Below the pieces are notes generated by a model. That model was given only the letters and a program-made list of their open reading frames with translations, was not told the DNA's origin and ran no database searches. From the NCBI RefSeq assembly GCF_014201335.1, contig NZ_JACHEB010000006.1, forward strand, positions 330,976-394,975: a stretch of 64,000 nucleotides of DNA. The letters are read 5' to 3'. The DNA is from Tunturiibacter gelidiferens (GTDB taxonomy: Bacteria > Acidobacteriota > Terriglobia > Terriglobales > Acidobacteriaceae). This document shows, piece after piece, positions 16,724-26,797 of this stretch (its first letter is position 1; every line of letters begins with the position of its first letter). A program made the translations under genes and the position numbers.

Positions 16724-19033
16724 ATGCAAGCAGCAGTGCACCATATCATCAAGCGTTCCATCCGCCTCTCCCTTACCGCACTCCTGCTTGCAGTTCCACT
16801 CGTCGCACAAAAATCAACGCCCGACTACACCCACAACGTCGATCCCTTCATCGGCGTCGACTGGGGCGGCAACACCTTCGTCGGCACCGCCATCCCCTAC
16901 GGCCTCGTCAAACTCGGTCCCGACATGGAGACCTTCGATGGCCGCCGCTCCGGCTTCGGCTACTCCAGCAACGGAGTGATCCTCGGCTTCTCTCACCTCC
17001 ACCTCAGCGGCGCACAAGGCAAGTACGGCAACATCCTCGTCGCTCCCGTCACCGGCCCCCTCGACCTCAACGACATCAAATCCCCCCGCACCGACGAGGT
17101 CAACCAGATCGGCTTCTACGCCGCGAACCTCACCCGTTACAAAATCAAAGCTGAGCTCACCAGCAGCCGCCGCGTCGGCTTCCACCGCTACATCTTCCCC
17201 GCATCACAGCAATCTCACCTCACTATCAACGTAGCCCACGCGCTCGACCTCGGCCCTAGCTCCGAGTCACAGCGCTTCCTCGGCGCGGAGGTCCACCTCA
17301 CCAGCGATCACGAAGCTCAAGGCATAGCCCGCTTCACCGGCGGCTGGAACAAGGGCGGCGAGTACAAGGTCTACTACTACATGGTCCTCGACACGCCAGC
17401 CACCACCGCACAAACCTGGACGGGCACGACCCTCACCTCCGCCAAAGACGCGACAGTCACCACCGACACCCCCATCGGCGCCACCTTCAACTTCACCACA
17501 CACGCCAACCAGATCATCCAGGCCAAAGTAGGCATCTCATTCATCAGCGCCGATCAGGCAAAACAAAACGTCGAACACGAAATCCCCACCTGGAACTTCG
17601 CCGCCACCCACTCCGCCGCGACAGCTTTGTGGAACACCGAGCTAGCCAAGCTTAGCCTCACCGGCGAGACCGACTCCCAGCGCCGCCAGCTCTACACCGC
17701 GATGTACCACATCATGCTCATGCCCACCGACCGCAGCGGTGAGAACCCCGACTGGCAATCCAACGAGCCGTACTACGACGACTACTACGCCATCTGGGAC
17801 ACCTACCGCAGCTCCAGCCCTCTCCTCACCCTCATCTCACCCGACCGTCAGCGCGACATCATCCGCTCCCTCATCGACATCTACCGTCACACCGGCTACA
17901 TGCCCGACGCCCGCAGCGGCAACGACAACGGCCGCACTCAGGGCGGCTCCAACGCCAACGTTGTCGTAGCCGATGCCTACGTCAAGGGCCTCAAAGGAAT
18001 CGACTACGAGACCGCCTTCGCCGCCATGGTCCACGACGCCGAAGTCCCTCCCGCCAACGCCCAAAAAGAAGGTCGCGGCGGCCTCAAAGACTACAACGAA
18101 AAAGGCTACATCACTCTCGCCGACGAGCGCTCCGGCTCCCGCATCGCCGAGTACAGCTACGACGACTTCGCCATCTCCGAAGTTGCCTGCGGCCTCGGCC
18201 ACCAGAAAGAAGCCGCCCTCTACGCCAGCCGCACCCACAACTTCGAGCACCTCTGGGACAAGGACATGACCGCCGAAGGCTTTCACGGGTTCCTCCGCCC
18301 CCGCAATCCCGACGGCACTTGGGCCGCGCCTTACCTCGTCGTCCGCGGCACCTGGCCCGACTTCTTCTACGAGGGCGACATCTGGACCTACTCCATCTAT
18401 GCCCCGCAAGACATGCGCCGCCTTATCGACATGGCCGGCGGCAACGAGACCTTCGTCCGCCGCCTCGACTGGATCTTCGGTCGCCGCCACTTCGACGTCA
18501 CCAACGAGCCCGGCTTCCTTATCCCCGTCCTCTACAACTATGCCCTCCGCCCCGACAAGACCGCCGACATCGTCCATCTCCTCCTCGAAAAAGCCTTCAC
18601 CGACACCCGCGCCGGCATCCCCGGCAACGACGACTCCGGCGCCATGTCCAGCTGGCTCATCTTCTCCACCCTCGGCCTCTTTCCCGTCGCCGGTCAGGAC
18701 GTCTACCTCATCAGCACCCCCAGCATCCCTGACGCGTCACTCGCTCTCGCCAACGGCAAAAAGCTTCGCATCATCGCAAAGAACCTCGACCCCAACGGCC
18801 TCAACCGCTACGTCCAGTCGGCCACGCTCAACGGGGCCGATCTCCCCAACGCCTGGTTCCGCCAAGCCCAAATCAAAGACGGAGCAACGCTGACTCTTAC
18901 TATGGGTTCCGCCCCCTCTACTTGGGGCACAACCACTCCGCCCCCCTCCATGAGCGACTCAAACACCCACATCTGCTCAGAAACTGAAACTAAGGACGCA
19001 TCCGTCAACCCAACGCCATCGACGCGGCACTAA
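16724..19033 (+). CDS. GH92 family alpha-mannosidase, exported
   Basis: 769 aa with a signal peptide ending near LVAQKS. The glycoside hydrolase family 92 fold is clear: NVDPFIGVDWGGNTFVGTAIPYG at the N-terminal domain, GFSHLHLSGAQG, YAIWDTYRSSSPLLTL, NEPGFLIPVLYNY (Glu595, candidate general acid) and GNDDSGAMSSW (Asp636, Asp637, catalytic base region). GH92 enzymes are calcium-dependent inverting exo-alpha-mannosidases acting on N-glycans, mannans and related mannosides. The C-terminal 35 residues are a low-complexity Ser/Thr/Pro tail not typical of the family. It is the last gene of the PI-PLC, TonB receptor, GH92 run and the best clue to that locus's substrate. Confidence 0.93.
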   Translation: MQAAVHHIIKRSIRLSLTALLLAVPLVAQKSTPDYTHNVDPFIGVDWGGNTFVGTAIPYGLVKLGPDMETFDGRRSGFGYSSNGVILGFSHLHLSGAQGKYGNILVAPVTGPLDLNDIKSPRTDEVNQIGFYAANLTRYKIKAELTSSRRVGFHRYIFPASQQSHLTINVAHALDLGPSSESQRFLGAEVHLTSDHEAQGIARFTGGWNKGGEYKVYYYMVLDTPATTAQTWTGTTLTSAKDATVTTDTPIGATFNFTTHANQIIQAKVGISFISADQAKQNVEHEIPTWNFAATHSAATALWNTELAKLSLTGETDSQRRQLYTAMYHIMLMPTDRSGENPDWQSNEPYYDDYYAIWDTYRSSSPLLTLISPDRQRDIIRSLIDIYRHTGYMPDARSGNDNGRTQGGSNANVVVADAYVKGLKGIDYETAFAAMVHDAEVPPANAQKEGRGGLKDYNEKGYITLADERSGSRIAEYSYDDFAISEVACGLGHQKEAALYASRTHNFEHLWDKDMTAEGFHGFLRPRNPDGTWAAPYLVVRGTWPDFFYEGDIWTYSIYAPQDMRRLIDMAGGNETFVRRLDWIFGRRHFDVTNEPGFLIPVLYNYALRPDKTADIVHLLLEKAFTDTRAGIPGNDDSGAMSSWLIFSTLGLFPVAGQDVYLISTPSIPDASLALANGKKLRIIAKNLDPNGLNRYVQSATLNGADLPNAWFRQAQIKDGATLTLTMGSAPSTWGTTTPPPSMSDSNTHICSETETKDASVNPTPSTRH

Positions 19034-19206
19034 GTGTTATAGAACAAGTCTGATGCTGATTTGCAAAAAGCGTTCTTCAAAGAACGGACGGGGTGATCCG
19101 TTTCGGCTTTTCGATAGTGATCGGCCAATCCACGATAAGAATGGTCGTTAGAAACAACATTTTTCGAGATCTCTTTATTGTCTATTGCAATAGCCATCGC
19201 GGCCCG

Positions 19207-19902
19207 TTATGCTTCACGAAAGCGATAGCCGATATGGCTTTCGGTCAAGATATAAATGGGGTGAGCAGGGTCGTCTTCAATTTTCTTTCGCAGTTGATTG
19301 ATGACAACTCGCAAATATTCGCGCTCGTTGCCGTAGGGCGGTCCCCATATGGATCGCAGCAGATTTTCGTGCCTGACGGGTCTGCCGGCATGCTCCATCA
19401 AACAACGGAGGGTCTCGTATTCTTTTGGAGCGAGGTGGATCTGTTCACCCTTTTTCTCCACGAGGCGGCGATTGGGGTCGAGCGTGATGTCGCCCACGAT
19501 GCTGATCAGATCTGGCTCTCCCATCGGTGCGCGGCGACGCCGGATGACTGATCGTAGCCTTGCGGTGAGCTCACGGATCTGAAACGGCTTCGTGACATAG
19601 TCAAATGCACCTGCGTCTAACGACTCGACGATATCCTCTTCATCGTCACGAACAGTGAGCATAATGATCGGCAGTCCCGGAAAAATTTGACAGATTCTTC
19701 GACACGTCTCCTTGCCTCCCATGCCGGGCATATTGATATCGAGGAGGACCGCGTCATAGCTTACCATGCGCAATTGCACGAGGGCCTCCTCCCCATTGTG
19801 AGCCTCCCCAATCGCAAATCCTAACGCTCCCAATGTTTCGAACAGGCTCTGGCGTATTCCTGCATCATCTTCAACGACGAGCACCTTGCTTTTCTGATTC
19901 AC
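19207..19902 (-). CDS. OmpR/KdpE-like response regulator
   Basis: 231 aa. Receiver domain with acidic pocket VVEDD (Asp12, Asp13), phosphoacceptor Asp55 in AVLLDINMPG, and the Lys in YVTKPF near 105. A winged-helix DNA-binding domain follows (LAPKEYETLRCLMEHAGRPVRHENLL ... INQLRKKIEDDP). The GTG start at 19902 has AGGAG 5 bases upstream and overlaps the kinase stop by four bases (GTGA), so the pair is translationally coupled. It is KdpE-like in sequence, but no kdpFABC genes are in the window. The adjacent divergent TonB receptor is a possible target. Confidence 0.92.
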   Translation of the reverse strand: MNQKSKVLVVEDDAGIRQSLFETLGALGFAIGEAHNGEEALVQLRMVSYDAVLLDINMPGMGGKETCRRICQIFPGLPIIMLTVRDDEEDIVESLDAGAFDYVTKPFQIRELTARLRSVIRRRRAPMGEPDLISIVGDITLDPNRRLVEKKGEQIHLAPKEYETLRCLMEHAGRPVRHENLLRSIWGPPYGNEREYLRVVINQLRKKIEDDPAHPIYILTESHIGYRFREA

Positions 19903-21344
19903 GCTTTCTCCTTTGCCATGCAGGGTAGTGCGATAGCGAACGTTGTTCCATTCACTTGATCGCTTTCCACCCATGTTCTGCCGCTATGCGCTTCAGCGAT
20001 GCGCCTCACTACGGAGAGACCGATCCCGGTGCCAGAGATCGTCTTCACCGACCCAGAGCAACGATAAAAACGTTGAAATACCTTCTCTTTTTCGTCATCG
20101 GGGATAAACGAGCCTTCGTTTTTGATCCTGATGATCAGTTCCGCTTCTTCTTCCTGAACCGCGATGGCCACCTGAGAGTTGGGACGACCATACTTCGCAG
20201 CATTGTCGAGCACTTGGAAGAGGGCCATTTGAAGAAGCTTTCCATCTCCATATATGGCCTTGTGCACCGAGCTCATTTGGAAGTCAATGAAATGCCCATC
20301 CAGTTCCTGGGACGATTCCATAATGGTGCTGTGGATCAACCGAGCTACGTCGACTTGCTCGCGCTTGACCCTTAGATCGCCGCTATCCAGCTTCGCGGTA
20401 AGCAGCAGATGATTGGCGAGGTCGCTGAGGTGTCCCGCATGGCGGTCAATCAAGCCAACCAACTTTTCTTCAGTGCCCGACAGGGTGTTCATCGCGAGCA
20501 GACCGGAGCTCGAAGCTCTGATCGTCGTAAGCGGGCTCTTGAACGCATGTGCGAGGCCGTCCAATATGGCCGAGCGTAGCTGCTCGCTTTGTTTTGCAGC
20601 TTCTGCACTTGCTTCGGTCGAGAAGGAACGTGCCCTTTCGATTGCAACTGCGGCAAGCGAGGAGGCTGCATTGATCGAGGCTGAGTCGAGCGAATGCCCG
20701 CAGAGGAACAAGTATCCAATAGGCCGGGTTCCTAGCCGAAGGACGCGCCGGGAGACACCTGTGTTCAAGTCATCGTCATTTGTTTCGAGAAAGAAAGCTG
20801 AGCGCACTTCGTCATCGGAGAAATCACAATCTCCACTCTTCCACTGATGCATCTCATACGCGTTCCAAAGGGCTACCCCTTTCACTCGCAGGCTGGAACG
20901 TATGAGATCGGCGAGTTGCTGATCGACCGCCGCATCCCGATTGAGGAGCAGAATATTCTGGCTGAGTTCGTAAAGCTTCTGCTGTTGAGCCTGGCGCCGC
21001 TCTAACTCGCGAGCGTGGTGGCTCACTCGGTCGGAGAGACTGCTGACAACCAATGCGGTTGCTTCAAAGACCAGCAGAGCGATCCAATCGTGCGAATCTG
21101 TTATGTAGAACTGGAACAAGGGTTGGGTAAAGAAGTAGTCAAGACAGGCAACAGACAGAATTGAAACGAGGCTCGCTTCGAATAACCCCCAGCGTAGCGC
21201 GATGACAACTACCAGAAAGAGATGAATGGAGGTTGCGGCGGAGAGATTAAAGTGAAGGCGGTAGGAGAGAAGAGTCAACAGCATTCCAGCGGCACAGCCG
21301 CCGGCAATCCTGCGTAGGACCACCTGGATTGGTTTGGCAATCAT
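19899..21344 (-). CDS. Sensor histidine kinase with KdpD-type DUF4118 membrane domain
   Basis: 481 aa from the ATG at 21344. Four hydrophobic segments between about residues 10 and 105 form a DUF4118 (KdpD_TM-like) sensor domain. A GAF-like region follows, then the dimerisation box GLAHAFKSPLTTIRA with phosphoacceptor His266 and the ATPase domain (QVLDNAAKYG, SGTGIGLSVVRRI). The cytosolic KdpD-specific N-terminal and Usp domains are absent, so this is a truncated KdpD-like kinase and probably not a potassium sensor of the classical kind. The frame extends to 21521, but residues upstream have no leader-like features. It is partner to the overlapping response regulator. Confidence 0.88.
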   Translation of the reverse strand: MIAKPIQVVLRRIAGGCAAGMLLTLLSYRLHFNLSAATSIHLFLVVVIALRWGLFEASLVSILSVACLDYFFTQPLFQFYITDSHDWIALLVFEATALVVSSLSDRVSHHARELERRQAQQQKLYELSQNILLLNRDAAVDQQLADLIRSSLRVKGVALWNAYEMHQWKSGDCDFSDDEVRSAFFLETNDDDLNTGVSRRVLRLGTRPIGYLFLCGHSLDSASINAASSLAAVAIERARSFSTEASAEAAKQSEQLRSAILDGLAHAFKSPLTTIRASSSGLLAMNTLSGTEEKLVGLIDRHAGHLSDLANHLLLTAKLDSGDLRVKREQVDVARLIHSTIMESSQELDGHFIDFQMSSVHKAIYGDGKLLQMALFQVLDNAAKYGRPNSQVAIAVQEEEAELIIRIKNEGSFIPDDEKEKVFQRFYRCSGSVKTISGTGIGLSVVRRIAEAHSGRTWVESDQVNGTTFAIALPCMAKEKA

Positions 21345-21474
21345 TCGGTCGACACTGCCGGAACTATAGCGATTGAGGCATAAACAAACCGTTAAGAAGA
21401 AGCTTATGCATTGCTGATGGTGTTCACGGTTCACTGAAAGTGTCGGTCTTTTCCGGCATACGAGGTGATTCGAC

Positions 21475-24400
21475 ATGAACTTACTGAGAGGCCTTCTTTC
21501 ACTAGACACAGCGGCACGCACGTCCCTTGCAGAGGATATGGCCGTGTCGTTTCAACAGCAGAACGAGGTTCAGCACACCCTCAGGCGGGGGGGACGAAGC
21601 GTTCTGAGACGCGTTGCGTGCAGCGTCATCTCCATGATTATTTGTGGTCTGTTGTTAGCCGCGGGACCGTTGGCTCATGCGCAATCGACGTTTGGTAGCG
21701 TCAGAGGCAATGTATTGGACGCAAGCGGAGCGGCCATTCCTGATGCGCAGATTGTGCTGCGCAGCTCAGATGAAAATACAGAACGAACCGTCGATACGGA
21801 TACTTCAGGCGGCTTCGTCTTTGAGAACGTAAAGGCCGGCAAGTACACGCTACGTGCTCATCGCGATGGCTTTGCCGATACTGTTGTGTCGGGAATTTCA
21901 GTAGAAGCGCGACAGGACTTGAGACTTGGCGCCACACTCAACGTGGCGGCACAGTCGACAACTGTGGAGGTATCGGGAGCAGCCGACCAAATCAATACGG
22001 AAAATGGAACGATCAGCGACTCGAAGACGAATGTCGAAATGACGCAACTGCCTTTGAATAACCGCGCAACCACTACAAGTCCGCTCGGTGCGCTTGGCCT
22101 GTCTCCCAACGTTCAGACAGATAGTTCTGGCAATATCGCTCTCGGCGGAGCGAGTTCCTCGATGGTGAATTTCTCCGTCGATGGGATTTCAACTGCTAAC
22201 GTGCGGCAGAATGGGGCGCTGCAGGACGCCTATCCTTCACAGGAAGGAATTGCTGCAGTTAAAGTGACCGCATTCAACAATAGTGCGGAGTTTTCCCAGG
22301 TTGGCGATGTGACCTTTACCACCAAGAATGGGACAAGTCAGTATCACGGGAGTGTCTTCGAGTATTTGCAAAACCAGGCGCTGGATGCCGATCCGTATGG
22401 CGCTAGCGGAAAAGCCCCCAAGAAGTTCAATACGTTCGGCTTCTCGTTGAGCGGGCCAATTGTGATTCCACATCTGTATGACGGGCACAGCAAGACATTT
22501 TTCTTTGCAGACTATGAAGGCAACCGGCGCAGCACTGCGGTGTTCCAGCAATATGTCGTTCCGACTGCGGCGGACAGGAGTGGCAACCTCTCCGATATAG
22601 GTGGTCCTACGATTCCATCGACCCAGATTAGCCAGACTGCTAAGGCGCTGCTTGCCTATTATCCATTGCCGAATGTGGCAGGCGCTGTTAACCAGACACA
22701 GGCCATCAACTATCAAAACTTTCAAGCCACTCCTGCGCGCACCGACGGTGCGGACGTCCGGGTCGATCAGACGATCTCTTCCAAGCAATCGATTTACGCG
22801 CGCTTTAGCCGCAAGAACATCACCACGGACTTCGCGAATCTCTTTCTGCCGGATGATTCGGATTCCATTCACAATCGGAGCTTGTTGATTTCGCATACCT
22901 ACACGATTACCCCAAAGCTGCTGAATGAGTTCCGCTACGGCTTCACGAATGTTACGACCAGCGTCGACTTCCCGATTCAAGGTTCCACTGCGCTGAGTCA
23001 GTTGGATCTCACAGGTGTCGATATCAGCCAGCATCCATCAACTCACGCATTCCCTACCTTTAATTTCAGCGCGGGCACGCCTTTTCCAGTCATTGGAAGA
23101 GACAAGGCTGGGGTCACGCAGTCGAAGACGACGCAGTTCAGCGATAACCTGACCTACACCTTCGGCAAGCACACGGTGAAGGGTGGGATCGATATCCGTC
23201 GCGTTCGGTACTTCGATCTGGAGAGCTTCGCCCCACAGTTCGCCTCAGATGATTTCGGCGCCTTCATATTTCAACCATCGTATGGAAACGCCCCAGGCGA
23301 TCAGTTTACGGGCAACGCCTTTGGCGACTTCCTCGAAGGCGCGCCAACCACACTTTACTTCGCTGTCTCGAGCCCGGATGTTGGAGGCACCGCCACGCAA
23401 TTTAGTTTCTTCGCTCAGGACGAATTCCAAGTCAACAGCCGGTTGACGCTCAGCTATGGTCTTCGCTGGCAGATTCTCCCCGGCTTTCAAGAGGACGGCG
23501 GCAATCTGGCGAACTTTGATCAACGGAATAACTCGATTGTCGTTCCTGATGCTTTGGCGGGATACCTCACCAGCCAGAACATCACCTCTTCCAATGTTGC
23601 TTTCCAGCAGTCTTTCAATGCGTGCCCATCGGGCACGACTGCGGGATCGACCGTTCACGGGTTGCCGTGCACCGGCTATATCACGGCCAGCCAGGATGGA
23701 TTGCCGCAAAGTCTGCGCCAAACTTATAAAGGCGACTTCCAGCCGCGCATCGCGATTGCCTATCGTCCGTTCAACGACACCAAGACCGTGGTGCGTGCCG
23801 GATTTGGCGTCTATACGATGACAAACCTGGGACCACTTTCATTCAACAACAGCGGCAACCCAACCTCAAATCTACACACGTATTCCAACTCCAACAGCGC
23901 CGGACCGAATACGCCACAGATCGTGTTTCCGAATACGGCACCTGCCACCTCCGGCGGCCCAGCCTTCGGCGGCGGCGGACTGGACCAGGGGGTTGATCCC
24001 AACTTCCGCGACCCTCAGTCAAACCAATGGAACGTCACCGTGGAACGCCAGCTCTCGAACGCAACATCGCTTCGCGCGAGCTACGTCGGCATGCACACTT
24101 ACAGGCTGAGCATCACCGAGGATCTTAACCAGATTCCCGCCAGCACGACTCCGTACAACACGGGAGCAACGGCTGGAGTTTTCGTGGATTCCCGCGCGCC
24201 CTACCAGAATTGGACGACGCTGCTCAGCACGTTCAATGCAGGTGAGGCAAACTATCACGCGTTCGAGTTGCAGGCGACGCATCGTTTGGAGCGTGGGCTC
24301 TACGTGGATGCAAACTACGCCTACGCAGAAAATGAGGCTGACAATCAGGGTGATGCACCGAGCGCGTTCGCCGGTGAGGTCAATTACGGACTTCCCATCG

Positions 24401-25005
24401 CCGATCGTTTCCACATCAAGCAAAATCTGGGCAATGTTTCCGGTACTAGGCGCAACCGTATGTTGCTCACTGGGATGTATCAGCTGCCTTTTGGCAAGGG
24501 CCGACAGTACATGAGTAACAGCACAGCCCAGGACATATTTCTCGGTGGCTGGGATCTGACAACCGTCACGCTGCTTGAGACGGGCCCATGGCTTACCCCC
24601 AGCATCAGCGGCTCTGCCGATCAGTCGAACACGAACGTCGTCAATCGAAGCGCTTTGTTGCGTCCGGATGTGGTGCCGAGGGGTACTGCCGGAGCTGTGA
24701 CCTACAACAACCTGTCCTTCCTGACGACCCCAGCAGGGGTAGGTCGCTTCGGGAATGCAGGAGTTGGAATCGTTCAAGGGCCCGGGACAGCCACAGTGAG
24801 CCTCGGAGTGGCAAAACGGTTCGCTATCACCGAGCAGGTCCATGCGCGGTTCGAGACTACCTTCACGAACGTTTTGAACCACACCAACTTTGCTCCACCC
24901 GTGACTGCGATCGACAACTCGCTATTCGGGCAGCTGACTGGACCGCAAACTGCGGAGAACGCTGGAAATCGGACGGGACAGGCGGCGCTCAGAATCGATT
25001 TCTAG
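21475..25005 (+). CDS. TonB-dependent receptor, Oar-like (2)
   Basis: 1176 aa. A long N-terminal extension precedes the signal peptide (MIICGLLLAAGPLAHAQS). The carboxypeptidase-regulatory domain (GSVRGNVLDASGAAIPDAQI) and plug (FSVDGISTANVRQNG, EGIAAVKVTAFNNSAEFSQVG) follow, then the large barrel ending in QAALRIDF with terminal Phe. A methionine at 21538 or one near residue 53 could be the true start, as the first 45 residues are unlike a normal leader. It is transcribed divergently from the KdpDE-like pair with a 130-bp shared promoter region. Ligand unknown; no degradative enzyme is adjacent. Confidence 0.92.
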   Translation: MNLLRGLLSLDTAARTSLAEDMAVSFQQQNEVQHTLRRGGRSVLRRVACSVISMIICGLLLAAGPLAHAQSTFGSVRGNVLDASGAAIPDAQIVLRSSDENTERTVDTDTSGGFVFENVKAGKYTLRAHRDGFADTVVSGISVEARQDLRLGATLNVAAQSTTVEVSGAADQINTENGTISDSKTNVEMTQLPLNNRATTTSPLGALGLSPNVQTDSSGNIALGGASSSMVNFSVDGISTANVRQNGALQDAYPSQEGIAAVKVTAFNNSAEFSQVGDVTFTTKNGTSQYHGSVFEYLQNQALDADPYGASGKAPKKFNTFGFSLSGPIVIPHLYDGHSKTFFFADYEGNRRSTAVFQQYVVPTAADRSGNLSDIGGPTIPSTQISQTAKALLAYYPLPNVAGAVNQTQAINYQNFQATPARTDGADVRVDQTISSKQSIYARFSRKNITTDFANLFLPDDSDSIHNRSLLISHTYTITPKLLNEFRYGFTNVTTSVDFPIQGSTALSQLDLTGVDISQHPSTHAFPTFNFSAGTPFPVIGRDKAGVTQSKTTQFSDNLTYTFGKHTVKGGIDIRRVRYFDLESFAPQFASDDFGAFIFQPSYGNAPGDQFTGNAFGDFLEGAPTTLYFAVSSPDVGGTATQFSFFAQDEFQVNSRLTLSYGLRWQILPGFQEDGGNLANFDQRNNSIVVPDALAGYLTSQNITSSNVAFQQSFNACPSGTTAGSTVHGLPCTGYITASQDGLPQSLRQTYKGDFQPRIAIAYRPFNDTKTVVRAGFGVYTMTNLGPLSFNNSGNPTSNLHTYSNSNSAGPNTPQIVFPNTAPATSGGPAFGGGGLDQGVDPNFRDPQSNQWNVTVERQLSNATSLRASYVGMHTYRLSITEDLNQIPASTTPYNTGATAGVFVDSRAPYQNWTTLLSTFNAGEANYHAFELQATHRLERGLYVDANYAYAENEADNQGDAPSAFAGEVNYGLPIADRFHIKQNLGNVSGTRRNRMLLTGMYQLPFGKGRQYMSNSTAQDIFLGGWDLTTVTLLETGPWLTPSISGSADQSNTNVVNRSALLRPDVVPRGTAGAVTYNNLSFLTTPAGVGRFGNAGVGIVQGPGTATVSLGVAKRFAITEQVHARFETTFTNVLNHTNFAPPVTAIDNSLFGQLTGPQTAENAGNRTGQAALRIDF

Positions 25006-25498
25006 TTAGATTGTCTGTTAGTGAGGCGAAGTAACCGTTTTGTGAACTCAGATAGTCCAAAGGGACGGAGCTGCTGGCTGGGCAGCAGCGGCGGATTATC
25101 CCGGTTAGATGGCAGTTGTTTTTCAAGTTCTTGATAAAATAGCCGGATCGCTTATCTAGAACCGATGAGGCATAAGAAGTCGGCTTATCAGAGGAATACC
25201 GTTGGGTACGGCGCCCAATGGGCCGCTTTATATGCAGTCACAACAGCATGCACAAGCAAGCTGTACGTCTCCTGTCCGTAACGCGTGAGTACAGGCTACG
25301 CCAACTTCTGCAAGCACGTTCTCGGCACTTATCATTTAGAGACGCGTAAACCGGGGTCGATGAGTGCCTTGGCCTGTTATCGCTCATTGAGGTGGCAGTT
25401 TTTTGGCTGGAAGAGCCTTCATTTGTTGGGTGCCCGCGAAAATCGAAGACCAAGCAGAACGCACCAGATTGGAAACAGCGTAAATCCAGGAAGTCCGC
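25006..25498. other. Intergenic region with repeat copy B
   Basis: About 490 bp after the receptor gene. It holds the dispersed repeat (25349-25393) and no recognisable gene; the sequence looks like decayed DNA. Confidence 0.45.
25349..25393 (+). repeat. Dispersed repeat, copy B
   Basis: CCGGGGTCGATGAGTGCCTT then GGCCTGTTATCGCTCATTGA then GGT. It matches copy A (6917-6960) over about 43 bases with few differences and copy C over about 35. Confidence 0.55.
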
Positions 25499-26088
25499 CT
25501 AACCCCAATCCGATATGGAATTCATATCATCCCCGTAGGCCATAGGGCCTTTGGAAAAAACAACTAGTCCACCATTGAAGAAGAAGTTCAGTCCAACGCC
25601 AAACAGACAGATTCTCGCGATCCCACCCAATATCCTCATCCGGCCACGCAGCGCTCGTGGGTTATTCCAATTCACAGCAGCGAGCCACAGGCCAACAAGG
25701 CCCATCGGGATCATGAAGAGAATGTCCGACACGGCAGCACCGAATAGAACTACAAATCGCAGAAGCCCTACGCCACCCAAAGCCACAACCCCGAGGATCA
25801 TCCAACTTCGACCGAGGCCACGCCATCTCCACCCTCCAATGCGATAGAGCCAAATCGCCACAGGAATCATCAGCAGCGCCTGTACCATTGAGGACAAAAT
25901 TGGACTGTCAAGAGTAGCTTGCCCTGCGGCGCCACCACACCCGAGTCCTGCATCTGGAGTGCCGGCGTCACAATGTAGGCGACCAGGCATGCGAACGAGA
26001 AAATGCCAAACATGCCGCTCACAATCGCCGCCCATGGCGTTGAGTAATGTATCGCGCTGCTCCTGTTCCCAATTGTTAAAGGAATCAT
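25499..26088 (-). pseudogene. Frameshifted polytopic membrane protein
   Basis: Two minus-strand frames each encode part of one hydrophobic protein. From 26088, a frame gives a first TM helix (AAIVSGMFGIFSFACLVAYI) and runs through VVAPQGKLLLTVQ. From about 25915 the next frame gives LSSMVQALLMIPVAIWLYRI and two or three more helices to the stop at 25499. A single-base change near 25905-25925 would join them into a protein of about 195 aa with four to five TM segments. The apparent 216-aa frame starting at 26149 includes an N-terminal part that is out of frame and not protein-like. The family is unrecognised. Either a real pseudogene or a base-call error. Confidence 0.65.
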
Positions 26089-26287
26089 CGTCTGTTGGGG
26101 ACACTAGGCGGGAGCGCAAGCTGGCTCCGCCAGACGCTGTGGTCGCCAAAGCCGTGATCTTTTGAAGAGAACCGGGAGAGTCGCGAAATCACCCTACCGT
26201 TCTAGCTATGTCTGAAGCCAGAGGCTGCATCAACTCCTCTCCCACGGATCGACTGGTGAGCATAATATCGACCCATGACCGAAAAAA

Positions 26288-26797
26288 ATGGATAGATCGT
26301 CTACGAATTTTCAGCTGGAACCCGCGCTACGCGAGCAGTCACCGATCCTCGCGAGTCTGCTTGAGTTATATTCACACGACTTTAGCGAGTTTCACCCTTT
26401 GAGCATCGGGCCGGACGGTAGATTCGGTTACAAGTCACTTCCACTGTACTGGAGTCAATCAAATCGTCATCCCTTCCTGATCCGGTCTCAAGCCAAGCTT
26501 GCAGGGTTCGCCCTGGTGAAGAGAGGTTCAGAGACTTCTGATAATCAGGAGGTTTGGGACATGGCGGAATTCTTTATTCTCCGAGGTTGCCGCAGACACA
26601 GAATAGGAACACTCGCCGCGCAAGAGGTGTGGAGGCGCCTTCCAGGCCCGTGGGAGATTCGAGTAATGCAATCCAATCCTTCGGCGACATCCTTCTGGAC
26701 ACAGGCGATTTCAGAATTTATTCGCGAGTCGATCCAGCCGGTCAAGATTGAGAAGGATGGCAAATCCTGGCAACAATACTCGTTCAGATCGGAATGA
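26288..26797 (+). CDS. GNAT family acetyltransferase-like protein
   Basis: 169 aa. The pattern of LLELYSHDFSEF, then a beta strand HPFLIRSQAKLAGFALVKR, then DMAEFFILRGCRRHRIGTLAAQEVW with the acetyl-CoA pyrophosphate loop, and RVMQSNPSATSFW is that of a GNAT N-acetyltransferase. The loop (RRHRIG) departs slightly from the usual RxxGxG/A but is plausible. No good ribosome-binding site precedes the ATG; another ATG 13 bases upstream is in a different frame and closes at once. It is an orphan gene between decayed regions; substrate unknown. Confidence 0.7.
   Translation: MDRSSTNFQLEPALREQSPILASLLELYSHDFSEFHPLSIGPDGRFGYKSLPLYWSQSNRHPFLIRSQAKLAGFALVKRGSETSDNQEVWDMAEFFILRGCRRHRIGTLAAQEVWRRLPGPWEIRVMQSNPSATSFWTQAISEFIRESIQPVKIEKDGKSWQQYSFRSE

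Noticed and set aside
17837..18577. 246-aa minus-strand frame inside the GH92 gene
   Set aside because: It is a shadow of the strongly coding plus-strand mannosidase.
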